Below are positions 37,299 to 45,742 of a stretch of 64,000 nt of DNA, piece by piece. The stretch lies in contig NZ_CP021913.1 of NCBI RefSeq assembly GCF_002814095.1, positions 3,788,501 through 3,852,500 on the forward strand, written 5' to 3'. Numbering within the stretch: the first letter of the stretch is position 1; every line of letters begins with the position of its first letter. The notes under the pieces are model-generated. The model did no database searches. It was not told the DNA's origin and was given only the letters and a program-made list of their open reading frames with translations. A program made the position numbers and the translations under genes. The stretch comes from Sagittula sp. P11. Lineage in GTDB: Bacteria; Pseudomonadota; Alphaproteobacteria; Rhodobacterales; Rhodobacteraceae.

Positions 37299-38648
37299 TC
37301 AGGCTTTCTCGGGGGTTGCGGTTTTCTCGGAGGGCAGGACGGGCGCCGCCTCGGCGTAGGGCACGTTGACGCCGCCGTATCGGCGCACACGAAGGTTGCA
37401 TTGCTCGGCATGCCCGGCGAACCCCTCCAGCATGCACAGCCGGGAACCGGCGGCGCCGATGCGGGCGGCGGCCTCGTCGGTGGTGATGCGCTGGTAGCTG
37501 TGGGTCTTCAGGAACTTGCCCACCCAGAGGCCACCGGTGTAGCGGCCCGCCTTCCGGGTTGGCAGGGTGTGGTTGGTGCCGATCACCTTGTCGCCGTTGG
37601 CCACGTTGGTGCGCGGCCCGAGGAAGAGCGCGCCGTAGCAGGTCATGTTCTCGAGGAACCAGTCGTCGCGGTCCGTCATGACCTGCACGTGTTCGGAGGC
37701 AATGTCGTCCGCGACCGCCAGCATCTCGTCGTAGGTGTCGCACAGGATCACCTCGCCGTAGTCGGTCCAGGAAGCGCGGGCGGTGTCGGCGGTGGGCAGG
37801 ATGGCAAGCAGGCGCTCGATCTCTGCCAGCGTGTCGTAGGCCAGCCTCTGGGAGTTGGTCAGCAGCACGGCGGGGGAGTTGTAACCGTGTTCCGCCTGTC
37901 CCAGCAGGTCCGTGGCGCAAAGCTCGGCGTCCACGGTGTCGTCCGCAATGACCATCGTCTCGGTCGGGCCGGCGAAGAGGTCGATGCCGACGCGCCCGAA
38001 GAGCTGGCGCTTGGCTTCGGCGACGAAGGCGTTCCCGGGACCGACGAGCATGTGCACCGGCTGCATCGTCTCGGTGCCGATGGCCATGGCGCCGATGGCC
38101 TGGATGCCGCCCAGGACCCATATCTCATGCGCGCCGCCGAAGTGCATGGCGGCGATGACGGCGGCGTTGGGCTGGCCTTTGAAGGGCGGGGTGCAGGCGA
38201 CGATGCGCGGCACCCCGGCGACCCGCGCCGTCGCCACCGACATATGCGCCGAGGCGACCATGGGAAACTTGCCGCCGGGCACGTAGCAGCCGACCGATTG
38301 CACGGGAATGTTCCTGTGGCCGAGGATCACGCCGGGGAGGGTCTCGACCTCGATGTCCTGCATGGAGGCGCGCTGCGCCTCGGCAAATTTCACCACCTGT
38401 GCCTGTGCAAAGCGGATGTCGGCGATCTCCTGTTCCGACAGGGTGGCGATCAGGGCATCGATCTCGTCCTGCGACAGGCGGAAGCTGTCCGGCGTGTAGC
38501 CGTCGAACTTCTGCGACAGGTCGCGGACGGCGGCATCTCCGCGCGCCTCGATGTCGGCGAGCGTGGTTTCGACCGCGGTGCGGACCTGCGCATCGTCCTG
38601 TCGGCGGTCCGCGTCCGCCTTGCCGCGTTTCAGATACGTGATGGCCAT
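37299..38648 (-). CDS. HisD-family NAD-dependent dehydrogenase, catabolic paralogue 1
   Basis: A 449-residue zinc- and NAD-dependent dehydrogenase of the histidinol dehydrogenase fold, a family that oxidises an alcohol through the aldehyde to a carboxylate. Zn-site positions of HisD are conserved: Q and H in [11 protein letters not shown], Asp in [14 protein letters not shown] and His in [10 protein letters not shown]. The catalytic Glu-His pair is in ASEHVQVMT. The N-terminal [11 protein letters not shown] and [14 protein letters not shown] segments look like the sulfopropanediol dehydrogenase HpsN type, not biosynthetic HisD. I chose ATG 38648 because GAGGGG lies just upstream. Operators lie 16 and 71 bases upstream. 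Confidence 0.82.
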   Translation of the reverse strand: MAITYLKRGKADADRRQDDAQVRTAVETTLADIEARGDAAVRDLSQKFDGYTPDSFRLSQDEIDALIATLSEQEIADIRFAQAQVVKFAEAQRASMQDIEVETLPGVILGHRNIPVQSVGCYVPGGKFPMVASAHMSVATARVAGVPRIVACTPPFKGQPNAAVIAAMHFGGAHEIWVLGGIQAIGAMAIGTETMQPVHMLVGPGNAFVAEAKRQLFGRVGIDLFAGPTETMVIADDTVDAELCATDLLGQAEHGYNSPAVLLTNSQRLAYDTLAEIERLLAILPTADTARASWTDYGEVILCDTYDEMLAVADDIASEHVQVMTDRDDWFLENMTCYGALFLGPRTNVANGDKVIGTNHTLPTRKAGRYTGGLWVGKFLKTHSYQRITTDEAAARIGAAGSRLCMLEGFAGHAEQCNLRVRRYGGVNVPYAEAAPVLPSEKTATPEKA

Positions 38649-38663
38649 GATCCCCTCGCCACT

Positions 38664-38679
38664 TTGCATACGTTTGCAA
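38664..38679. promoter_or_regulatory. LacI-type operator O1 (HisD-like 1/cupin unit)
   Basis: TTGCATACGTTTGCAA, palindromic around a central CG, 16 bases upstream of the HisD-like 1 start codon. One of seven matching sites in the cluster. Confidence 0.8.
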
Positions 38680-38718
38680 TCATGGATAGCGGCACGGCGT
38701 AGCTGCGGCAAGCGTATT

Positions 38719-38734
38719 TTGCATACGATTGCAA
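38719..38734. promoter_or_regulatory. LacI-type operator O2 (HisD-like 1/cupin unit)
   Basis: TTGCATACGATTGCAA, with the symmetry extending to a 20-base palindrome-like site at 38717-38736. It is 55 bp from O1 and has the same core as O7. Confidence 0.82.
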
Positions 38735-38786
38735 AATTGATCGGGCGCGGGGACAGAATGAACGAGGGGCCGCGCGGGCCCCTCGG

Positions 38787-39791
38787 TCAGTCGCGGGTGG
38801 TGCCGCGCGGGATGGGGACGGGCATGATCCGCAGCTTGGTCGCGGGCCTGTCCTCGCCCTCTATCGCGCTGATCAGCTCGTCCACGGCGGTCGAGACCAT
38901 GACGTTCAGCCGCTGCCTTACGGTCGACAGGTTGAAGGACGGCCAGGCCGCCTGCGGGATGTCGTCGAAGCCCACGACGGCCACGTCCTCCGGCACCCGG
39001 AGGCCCAGTTCGTGCCGGATCACGTCGAGCGCGGCCAGCGCCATGTGGTCGTCGGTGACAAACAGGGCGTCGGGCGGGGTGTCCCCCTCGAAGAGTTCGC
39101 GGGTGGCGTCCGCCGCGTCGCTGTAATGGAAGTTGCCCACCGCGCGGGCCACGACGCTCTTGCCGGCCTCGGCCAGTGCCGCGGTGAACCCGGCCTCCCG
39201 GTCGATCTGGGTGGAGGCGCCGTCGAAGCCCGCCAGATGCGCGATCCGCTGCGGGTTGCCCTTCAGCAGCATTTCCGCGGCCAGGCGCCCGCCCGCGACG
39301 TTGTCGGAGGTGACGGCCAGGAGGTCCTCCCTCGGCTGGTCGCGGTTGAACAGCATCACCGGGATGTTGCGTTCGCGGCAGCGGTCGGCCAGCGTCGAGG
39401 ACATGGAGACCGACACCAGGATGATGCCGTCGACCCGGTAGTCGAGGATGGTCTGCACCACCGGCTCCACGTCGCCGACGGTGGTCGACGCCATGAACAG
39501 CAGGACGTGGTAGCCGTTTTCCTGCAGGGCGATCGACAGCTTCTCCACCGCTTCGGGATAGAACTGGTTCTCGAGGTAATAGACCACCAGCCCGATGATA
39601 CGGCTCTTGCCGGTGATCATCGCGCGGGCCAGCACGTTGGGGCGGTAACCCAGTTCGTCGGCGGCCGCCTTGATCTTTTCCGCCATCTTCTTGGACACCG
39701 AGGCGCCGGGCGTGAAGAAGCGCGAGACGGCCGATTGGCTGACGCCGGCCCGGCGGGCCACGTCGACGGAGGTCACAGGTTTGCCGCTCAC
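38787..39791 (-). CDS. LacI-family transcriptional regulator
   Basis: A 334-residue repressor-type regulator. The N-terminal helix-turn-helix reads VTSVDVARRAGVSQSAVSRF, and the hinge (YRPNVLARAMITGKS) carries the Leu-Ala pair that inserts into a central CpG. The rest is a periplasmic-binding-protein-like ligand domain (GIILVSVSMSS; VVGFDDIP). It is the last gene of the ABC transporter operon, so it is probably co-induced. Its best candidate targets are the seven palindromes at 38664, 38719, 45432, 45487, 45554, 51024 and 51078. The ligand is unknown. Confidence 0.93.
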   Translation of the reverse strand: MSGKPVTSVDVARRAGVSQSAVSRFFTPGASVSKKMAEKIKAAADELGYRPNVLARAMITGKSRIIGLVVYYLENQFYPEAVEKLSIALQENGYHVLLFMASTTVGDVEPVVQTILDYRVDGIILVSVSMSSTLADRCRERNIPVMLFNRDQPREDLLAVTSDNVAGGRLAAEMLLKGNPQRIAHLAGFDGASTQIDREAGFTAALAEAGKSVVARAVGNFHYSDAADATRELFEGDTPPDALFVTDDHMALAALDVIRHELGLRVPEDVAVVGFDDIPQAAWPSFNLSTVRQRLNVMVSTAVDELISAIEGEDRPATKLRIMPVPIPRGTTRD

Positions 39792-39861
39792 GCCGGTTGA
39801 GTCTCTTTGACCATAGAAATCCGTCCTCGTCCCTGTCCGGCCTCTTTACCCTTGCACACCG

Positions 39862-40917
39862 TCAGCGGCGCGTCAGATTCTTTCCCGTCTCGACATCGAA
39901 TAGGTGGCAGGTCTCGGCCGGGATATCGGCATGTATAGTCTTGCCGATCTCCGCGCGGAAGTCCTTGGCGGCCTTGAGGTTCACAAGATCGCCGCCGACG
40001 CGCACCGCGGCCATCGACGCCTCGCCCAGAAGCTCCAGCGCGTAGATCGGCGCGTGGATGTCGCCGCCCTCGGGCGCCAGCGTGACGTCCTCCGCCCGGA
40101 AGCCGAGGATCACCTTGCCGTGGTGGCCTTGCGGCAGGCCCGAGAGGCGGATGTTCTCGGCCGAGAAGGTGCCGTTTTCGATGGTGCCCTCGACCAGGTT
40201 CATGGCGGGGGAGCCGATGAAGCCGGCGACAAAGGTGTTGGCGGGGTTGTCGTAAATCTCTGTCGGTGTGGCGACCTGCTGCACCACGCCCCTGTTCATC
40301 ACCACCACGCGGTCGGCCAGCGTCATCGCCTCGATCTGGTCGTGGGTCACGTAGATCGTCGTGGTCTTGAGCCGGTGCTGGAGGTTCTTGATTTCGGCCC
40401 GGGTCGAGACGCGCAGCTTGGCGTCGAGGTTCGAGAGCGGCTCGTCCATCAGGAAGACCGTGGGTTCGCGGACGATGGCCCGGCCAAGCGCCACGCGCTG
40501 CCGCTGGCCGCCCGACAGTTCCGCCGGACGCCGGTCGAGCAGTTCCAGCAGGTCGACCTGTTCCGCCGCCTTCATTACCCGGTCGTGGTGCTGGTCCTTC
40601 GGCACCTTGCGGACCTTCAGCGGGAAGCGGATGTTGTCGTAGACCGTCAGGTTCGGGTAGAGGCCGTAGCTTTGGAACACCATGGAGATGTCGCGGTCCT
40701 TGGGTTCGAGGTTGTTGACGACGCGCCCGCCGATGATGATCTCGCCCTCGGTGACGTCCTCCAGCCCGGCGATCATCCGCATGGTGGTAGACTTGCCGCA
40801 GCCCGACGGCCCGAGCAGTACGAGGAACTCCTGGTCCGCTATATGCAGGTCGAAGTTGTCGACACCGATCACCGTGCCCCACTTCTTGGAGATGTTTTTC
40901 AGGTGAATGTCGGCCAT
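39862..40917 (-). CDS. CUT1 sugar-type ABC transporter ATP-binding protein (MalK/UgpC-like)
   Basis: A 351-residue ATPase with Walker A GPSGCGKST near residue 38, Q-loop FQSYGLYPN near residue 82, signature LSGGQRQRVALGRA near residue 135 and Walker B VFLMDEPLSNLD near residue 155. The C-terminal regulatory TOBE/OB domain (residues 235-351) marks the MalK/UgpC group. It energises the adjacent importer from the cytoplasmic side. It starts 5 bases after the downstream permease stop. Glycerol-phosphate, polyol or oligosaccharide import are all possible. Confidence 0.93.
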   Translation of the reverse strand: MADIHLKNISKKWGTVIGVDNFDLHIADQEFLVLLGPSGCGKSTTMRMIAGLEDVTEGEIIIGGRVVNNLEPKDRDISMVFQSYGLYPNLTVYDNIRFPLKVRKVPKDQHHDRVMKAAEQVDLLELLDRRPAELSGGQRQRVALGRAIVREPTVFLMDEPLSNLDAKLRVSTRAEIKNLQHRLKTTTIYVTHDQIEAMTLADRVVVMNRGVVQQVATPTEIYDNPANTFVAGFIGSPAMNLVEGTIENGTFSAENIRLSGLPQGHHGKVILGFRAEDVTLAPEGGDIHAPIYALELLGEASMAAVRVGGDLVNLKAAKDFRAEIGKTIHADIPAETCHLFDVETGKNLTRR

Positions 40918-40922
40918 TTGGC

Positions 40923-41801
40923 TTACCCCTTGACGGCGCCCGCGGTCAGGCCGCTGACGATCTGGCGTTGGAAGAACATTACGAGGATGAAGAGCGGCAC
41001 GGTGGCGGATACGGTCGCGGCCACGGCATACATGATGGTGCCCTCGGTCTGCACCGTCCCGAGGAAGGAGTTGATCTTGGGCACCATGGTCTGGTTGTCC
41101 TGGTTCAGCAGCATCGCGGTCACGGCGAAGTCGTTGTAGGCCAGAAGGAAGCTGAACAGCCCCGTTGTGATCACCCCCGGCCACATGACCGGCATGATGG
41201 CCCATCGGAACGCCTGGAAGCGGGTGCAGCCGTCGACCATGGCAGATTCGTCGAGGTCCTTGGGGATCGACATGAAGAACGAGTGCAGCATCCAGATGGT
41301 GAAGGGCTGGTTGATCGCCACCAGCACGATGATCGCGGTGGGCAGGTAGCCCCAGATGTTCATCTCGAAGAACGGTAGCAGGTAGCCCGAGACCAGCGTG
41401 ATGTGCGGCATGGCGCGGAACACCAGCGCGGCGATCAGGATCCAGAAGGTGTACTTTCGGGTGGATCGCGACAGGGCGTAGCCCCCCAGCGTGCCGAACA
41501 GCAGCGAGATCGAGGTGACGCAGACCGTGACGATGACGGTGTTCCAGACAGAGTGGTAGAACTCCCGCTCCACCCATGCGCCGCGGTAGCCGTCCAGCGT
41601 GAAGGCGCCGCCGGTCTGGCGCTGGGTGGCCGGGCCGAAGATCGCGTTCCAGAAGGACTCGCGGCTGAAGAAGTCCGCCTGCACCTTGAACGACCCCCAG
41701 ACCGTCCAGAAGAAGGGGAAGGCGGCAAGGATCAGCCAGACCAGGAGGATCAGGCCCGAAGTCACGGCCAGCGTGCGGGAGTGTCCGATTTGCGTGCTCA
41801 T
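40923..41801 (-). CDS. CUT1 ABC transporter permease (MalG-like)
   Basis: A 292-residue inner-membrane permease with six hydrophobic helices. The EAA-type coupling loop is DLDESAMVDGCTRFQAF near residue 195. The ATG overlaps the stop of the first permease (ATGA). It pairs with that MalF-like protein to form the translocation pore of the importer. Confidence 0.92.
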   Translation of the reverse strand: MSTQIGHSRTLAVTSGLILLVWLILAAFPFFWTVWGSFKVQADFFSRESFWNAIFGPATQRQTGGAFTLDGYRGAWVEREFYHSVWNTVIVTVCVTSISLLFGTLGGYALSRSTRKYTFWILIAALVFRAMPHITLVSGYLLPFFEMNIWGYLPTAIIVLVAINQPFTIWMLHSFFMSIPKDLDESAMVDGCTRFQAFRWAIMPVMWPGVITTGLFSFLLAYNDFAVTAMLLNQDNQTMVPKINSFLGTVQTEGTIMYAVAATVSATVPLFILVMFFQRQIVSGLTAGAVKG

Positions 41802-42832
41802 CAGCGGGCCTTCCGGTTGAAGTCGCGCCAGGTGCGGATCAGCACCGGCATCAGCAGGACGATCACGCCCAGCATGGTCAGGATCGAGGTCGCCGCCGCC
41901 GAGCCGAAGAGCTGGTCGACCGAGCCGTTCAGGTCGTTGTAGATCGACCAGGACAGCGATGTGGCGTTGGCCTCGGACGAGAAGCCGATGATCGGTTCGA
42001 AGACGCGGAAGTTGTCCATCAGCAGCACGAGCCCCACGAAGGTCGCCAGCGGTGTCAGGTGCGGCATGACCACGTATCGGATGCGCTCCCACCGGTTGGC
42101 GCCGTCGATCATCGCGGATTCGAGCGTGTCCTTGGGCAGGGTCTGGAGACCGGCGTAGAAGACGACGAAGGCGAAGGGGGTCATGTGCCACGTCCCGTAG
42201 ACGATCAGCGTGACCCACGTGAGGAAGGGCGAGGCCTTCAGCGACAGTTCCGGATCGTCGAACACCCATTGCAGCGTCGCGCCGATTACCCCGTCGGAGT
42301 TGATCATCCAGAACAGGATCAGCGAGCCGAGAAGCGGCGTCACGATGTAGGGCAGGAGCGACAGGAAGATCACCGGCCCCTTCCAGAACTTCGGGATGTT
42401 GTTGACCCCGAGCGCCACGGCAAAGCCCATGATCATGCTCAGCGGCGTCACGAGGAAGGTGTAGACCAGCGTGAAGGACAGCGCCTTGTAGAACGGCAGG
42501 TTGTAGACGCGGCTGACCACGTCGCCGAGACCGTTGTTGTCCGACAGGATCGCGCCCAGTTCGTCCACCGCGAGGTGCGCGCGGTTCAGGTAGGTGCCCA
42601 GACCGTTGAACCGGCCCAGAGGGTCCGCCTCCTTCAGGGCGGCGGTGGCGTCGGGGTCGACCTTGGTTTCGGTCTGGCAGCCGAAGGGGCCGCAGTTTTC
42701 CACCGACACCAGCACCTGCTCATGCTCGACGAACAGCGACTGCACCGCCACCGACACGATCGGCAGGGCGATGAACAGGAGCATGGCGAGGGCAGAGGGG
42801 AAGATGAAGGCGGTGAAGTCGCGATGGCGCAT
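41801..42832 (-). CDS. CUT1 ABC transporter permease (MalF-like) with Cys-containing loop
   Basis: A 343-residue permease with TM1 at about residues 9-31 and the EAA loop LPKDTLESAMIDGANRWERI near residue 235. Between TM1 and TM2 is a periplasmic insert of about 80 residues (roughly 35-115) with two Cys in ENCGPFGCQ, which could make a disulfide and contact the binding protein. It overlaps the next permease gene by one codon in the ATGA pattern. Confidence 0.92.
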   Translation of the reverse strand: MRHRDFTAFIFPSALAMLLFIALPIVSVAVQSLFVEHEQVLVSVENCGPFGCQTETKVDPDATAALKEADPLGRFNGLGTYLNRAHLAVDELGAILSDNNGLGDVVSRVYNLPFYKALSFTLVYTFLVTPLSMIMGFAVALGVNNIPKFWKGPVIFLSLLPYIVTPLLGSLILFWMINSDGVIGATLQWVFDDPELSLKASPFLTWVTLIVYGTWHMTPFAFVVFYAGLQTLPKDTLESAMIDGANRWERIRYVVMPHLTPLATFVGLVLLMDNFRVFEPIIGFSSEANATSLSWSIYNDLNGSVDQLFGSAAATSILTMLGVIVLLMPVLIRTWRDFNRKAR

Positions 42833-42892
42833 TTCCGTCTCCTGATGGAAGGACGCCCCCGGCGGAAGAGAGACCGGGGGCGTGAGAGGCGA

Positions 42893-44122
42893 TTACTGGA
42901 GGAAGCCCGCCTCTTTGGCCGCGGTGCGGTAGGCGGCCTCGACGTCGGCCAGGGCCTGCTCGGCGCTTTCGGTGCCCTGCATGAAGTCCGACAGTTCGGC
43001 CCCGAGCGCAGTGTGCATCAGGCCCATGTAGGGCGACATCGGGTAGGGCTTGGCCCCCGCAGCGGCGGTGCCCAGCACACCCTGCGCGGAGGCGGGTGCG
43101 GCGAAGTCCTTCATCAGCCATGTCGCGGCGGAGGGGTTCTCCTGCGCGATTTCCGGGCGGATGCCGTGGACCATCGCGATGAAGGAGGCCTCTGCATCCT
43201 CGTCCGAGATGTTCCTGGCGATGGTGAAGCCGTCCCACCACAGCGCCGCCGCCGGGACCGAGCCGCCGCCGACGGTGGGCGCGGGGGCCAGCACGGTGGC
43301 TTCGCCGATCTCGGGGGCAGGGCCCGCGGGGTCGATATGTCCGTTCACCATGGAGCCCCACTGGGTCATGATCGCCACGTCGCCCGAGAGGTACATCGCC
43401 TTCATCTCGTCGGCGGTGAAGGTCATGTACTCGGGTTCCATGTACTCGGTCATGGCCTTCATCATCTCGAGCGTCTTGATGCCCGCCTCGCCGGAGATCG
43501 CCGGTTCCGCGCTGCCGGCGGCAAAGAACTCGCCGCCGTAGCCCAGGTAGGTGTTGACGAATTCATTGGCCAGGTACCAGCCCGCCTGATCGGCGGCGGC
43601 CAGCGGGTATTCCATGATGCCCTTCTCGCGGATGATCTTCGCCGCCTCGAGGATGCCCTCCATGGTCGTCGGCTGCTCCAGACCGGCCTCTTCCAGCACG
43701 TCGCCGCGGATGAAGAGGTGCTGGCCGTTGCCCATGAAGGCGATGGCCATGGTCTGCCCGTCGATCTTGATGAGCTGCGAGGGCTGGAGCGTGTCGCCGT
43801 ATTTCTCGACGAGGTCGTCCAGCGGACGGATCAGGCCGTTGTTCAGCAGCGGCACGATCGAGTTGTTGGCCACGACCGCGACCGTGTACTGCGCCGGATC
43901 GACGGTGAGCGCGGGCACCTGAAGCGCCTTGTGTTCGGTCGTCATGTTGCTTTCGACGGTGACGCCGTCGCCGGCGCAGGTTGCGGCTTCGTCGATCACG
44001 ATGCCGAGCGCGTCGAAGTCGTTGGCGAGGATGCGGACCGAACCGCTCTCGATGCCGCAACCCGCCTGAGCGGCTCCGGCAGCAAGGATCACGGCCAGCG
44101 CCGTGGAGGTCAGTGTTTTCAT
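42893..44122 (-). CDS. ABC transporter extracellular solute-binding protein (family 1)
   Basis: A 409-residue periplasmic receptor with signal peptide MKTLTSTALAVILAAGAAQA. The fold is that of cluster-B sugar binding proteins: a hydrophobic strand VRILANDFDAL at the start, the conserved block DVAIMTQWGSMVNG near residue 250 and IGEATVLAPAPTVGGGS near residue 275. Two Cys near the mature N-terminus (GCGIE and ATCAGDG) may pair. It delivers the unknown substrate to the two permeases encoded downstream. Confidence 0.92.
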   Translation of the reverse strand: MKTLTSTALAVILAAGAAQAGCGIESGSVRILANDFDALGIVIDEAATCAGDGVTVESNMTTEHKALQVPALTVDPAQYTVAVVANNSIVPLLNNGLIRPLDDLVEKYGDTLQPSQLIKIDGQTMAIAFMGNGQHLFIRGDVLEEAGLEQPTTMEGILEAAKIIREKGIMEYPLAAADQAGWYLANEFVNTYLGYGGEFFAAGSAEPAISGEAGIKTLEMMKAMTEYMEPEYMTFTADEMKAMYLSGDVAIMTQWGSMVNGHIDPAGPAPEIGEATVLAPAPTVGGGSVPAAALWWDGFTIARNISDEDAEASFIAMVHGIRPEIAQENPSAATWLMKDFAAPASAQGVLGTAAAGAKPYPMSPYMGLMHTALGAELSDFMQGTESAEQALADVEAAYRTAAKEAGFLQ

Positions 44123-44203
44123 GGGCTCACTCCTTGTCGGGGTCCGGCGGCGTGTTGGTGCCGCCGCTCGGATGTGGTGCGTGGGGTCATCCCCACGCTT
44201 GTT

Positions 44204-45397
44204 TCAGTTGTCCAGCGCTTCTTCGGCGGATGGTTTGTCGGCAAGCTGCGCGATCCTGATCTGCGCGAGCAGGGCAAGCTCGTCGTAGACCGTCCATTCG
44301 TCGACGATCTTGCCGTCCTTGTAGTGGTAGTGGCTCATCCCCATGACCTGCACACGCTTGCCGGTGGGACCGCCCAGAGAGTCGAGCCCGCCGAAGCCCA
44401 GGTGATGGCCTTCCATGACCCAGCGCACGGCAACCTTGGTGCCGCCTTCGTTGCAGGGGGTGGAGCAGATGTGTTGTGGCGCGAACTGGGCATCGGGGAA
44501 GGCGCCGACCAGCGCAAGCGCCTGATGGGTGACAGAGGCCACGCCGTAGAGCTCCTTCATCAGCGGGCCGTGCCACATGACGGTGGGAGCATAGATGTCG
44601 CGATAGCAGCCGAACATCTTCCTGTTGAACGACTCGTGCAGCCAGGTCAGCGTGTGGCGTTCGAGGTCGGTGTGCGCGATCGACAGATCGGCTTTCTCGG
44701 CAGGCGGGTACTGTCCCAGCATCAGGCCGGTCTCGCCGATGTCGAGCGTTTTGAACCCCTGTGCCAGCCGGCCCTCGGCGATCTTCGTCGCGTAGGCGTC
44801 CACGTCGAGACCGAGCTGCCGAATGATCGCCATCTGGTCGGACACCACCCATTCGCGGTAGATCTTGTTGCGGTGGATCATGCAGTCGGCCACCGTCCGG
44901 CTGACGAAGGGACGGCCGTTCGCCGGGCCGTAGTGGCCGTTCTGCGTGTAGCGGCCCGACCCGGTGACGAGGTGCGAGGTGTAGAACCCGTCCTTGTCAT
45001 TGCCGTTCCAGACGACCTGGGTGGCATTGCCGCGCCGCTCGGGCAGGGAGACGAGCCGCTGGATGGTGTCGCGCACCACGTCCTCGCGGTTGTAGATCGT
45101 CATCGTCGGCAGGTAGAGCACGATATTGTGGGTGTAATGGGTGTAGATCAGGCCCACGTCCCGCTCGTCCCAGATCTTGTGGGTGCAGCGGATGATGTAA
45201 TCGACGATATCGCTGTAACAGGGATCGAAGCCCTCCATTCCCTGCACGGGCGCGCGGCCCTCAGGGACAAGGTCGGTGAAATCGGCGCGCTCGACATTCA
45301 TCACGTTGCCATTGTGCGGGCCATCGTCGCGTTTGTCCCGCGTGGTGACGGATTTCGCCGATTTGGCAAGTGTTGCGCTGTCGTCGTGAGAAGCCAT
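44204..45397 (-). CDS. tandem NTF2/SnoaL-like fold protein (397 aa)
   Basis: The protein appears to contain two NTF2/SnoaL-like domains, at about residues 55-195 (IWDERDVGLIYTHYTHNIVL) and 230-385 (FNRKMFGCYRDIYAPTVMWH). Each has the helix-helix-strand entry and the H-Y-rich curved sheet of ester-cyclase/polyketide-cyclase relatives. Single-domain members include cyclases, isomerases and hydrolases. It is the first gene of the transporter operon, so it may process the substrate or its first intermediate. It starts with a polar stretch of 40 residues. Operators lie directly upstream. Confidence 0.7.
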   Translation of the reverse strand: MASHDDSATLAKSAKSVTTRDKRDDGPHNGNVMNVERADFTDLVPEGRAPVQGMEGFDPCYSDIVDYIIRCTHKIWDERDVGLIYTHYTHNIVLYLPTMTIYNREDVVRDTIQRLVSLPERRGNATQVVWNGNDKDGFYTSHLVTGSGRYTQNGHYGPANGRPFVSRTVADCMIHRNKIYREWVVSDQMAIIRQLGLDVDAYATKIAEGRLAQGFKTLDIGETGLMLGQYPPAEKADLSIAHTDLERHTLTWLHESFNRKMFGCYRDIYAPTVMWHGPLMKELYGVASVTHQALALVGAFPDAQFAPQHICSTPCNEGGTKVAVRWVMEGHHLGFGGLDSLGGPTGKRVQVMGMSHYHYKDGKIVDEWTVYDELALLAQIRIAQLADKPSAEEALDN

Positions 45398-45431
45398 GTC
45401 GTCCTGTCCATTTCGCGGGATGTCCCGCGTC

Positions 45432-45447
45432 TTGCATACCTATTCAA
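45432..45447. promoter_or_regulatory. LacI-type operator O3 (transporter/amidase divergent promoter)
   Basis: TTGCATACCTATTCAA, 35 bases upstream of the NTF2-like gene start. The left half-site is perfect, the right is degenerate and the centre lacks CpG. Confidence 0.65.
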
Positions 45448-45486
45448 TCCAAGGTGACGCAGGTGCGGGCGGCAAGCAACAAGAAA

Positions 45487-45502
45487 ATGAATACCTATGC
45501 AA
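45487..45502. promoter_or_regulatory. LacI-type operator O4
   Basis: ATGAATACCTATGCAA, 55 bp from O3 and 67 bp from O5, in the middle of the divergent promoter region. Confidence 0.65.
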
Positions 45503-45553
45503 AATATTCATCCGGCGGACAGGATAAGCGAACTGACGCTTGCGCACCGGCTG

Positions 45554-45569
45554 TTGAATACATATGCAA
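45554..45569. promoter_or_regulatory. LacI-type operator O5
   Basis: TTGAATACATATGCAA, 35 bases upstream of the start of the small AtzG-like gene on the plus strand. Confidence 0.7.
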
Positions 45570-45604
45570 AATCAGGACGTACGCGGGTTTCGAAAGGGAT
45601 CGGG

Positions 45605-45742
45605 ATGACTGCCAGGGACTTTGCCGAATTGTTGCGCGCCGCCGGGATTGTGCTGTCCGAGCAGGAGGTTCAGGCCGCCTGGCCTTCGGCCCGCAAGCTG
45701 CTGGACCTCGCGAATCAGCTTCCCGGGCCGCGCGATGATTGA
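45605..45742 (+). CDS. small DUF4089/AtzG-like protein, likely amidase partner
   Basis: A 45-residue helical protein (MTARDFAELLRAAGIVLSEQ then EVQAAWPSARKLLDLANQLP). In size, position and helical character it resembles DUF4089/AtzG, a GatC-like stabilising subunit of amidase-signature hydrolases such as AtzE. The ATG at 45605 follows AAAGGG with good spacing. A longer reading from 45497 would cross operators O4 and O5 and looks unlikely. It overlaps the amidase gene by 8 bases. The assignment is by context and pattern only. Confidence 0.55.
   Translation: MTARDFAELLRAAGIVLSEQEVQAAWPSARKLLDLANQLPGPRDD

Noticed and set aside
42059-45457. Long plus-strand open frame opposite the ABC transporter genes
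   Set aside because: Antisense to permease, binding-protein and NTF2-like genes, with no recognisable domain.
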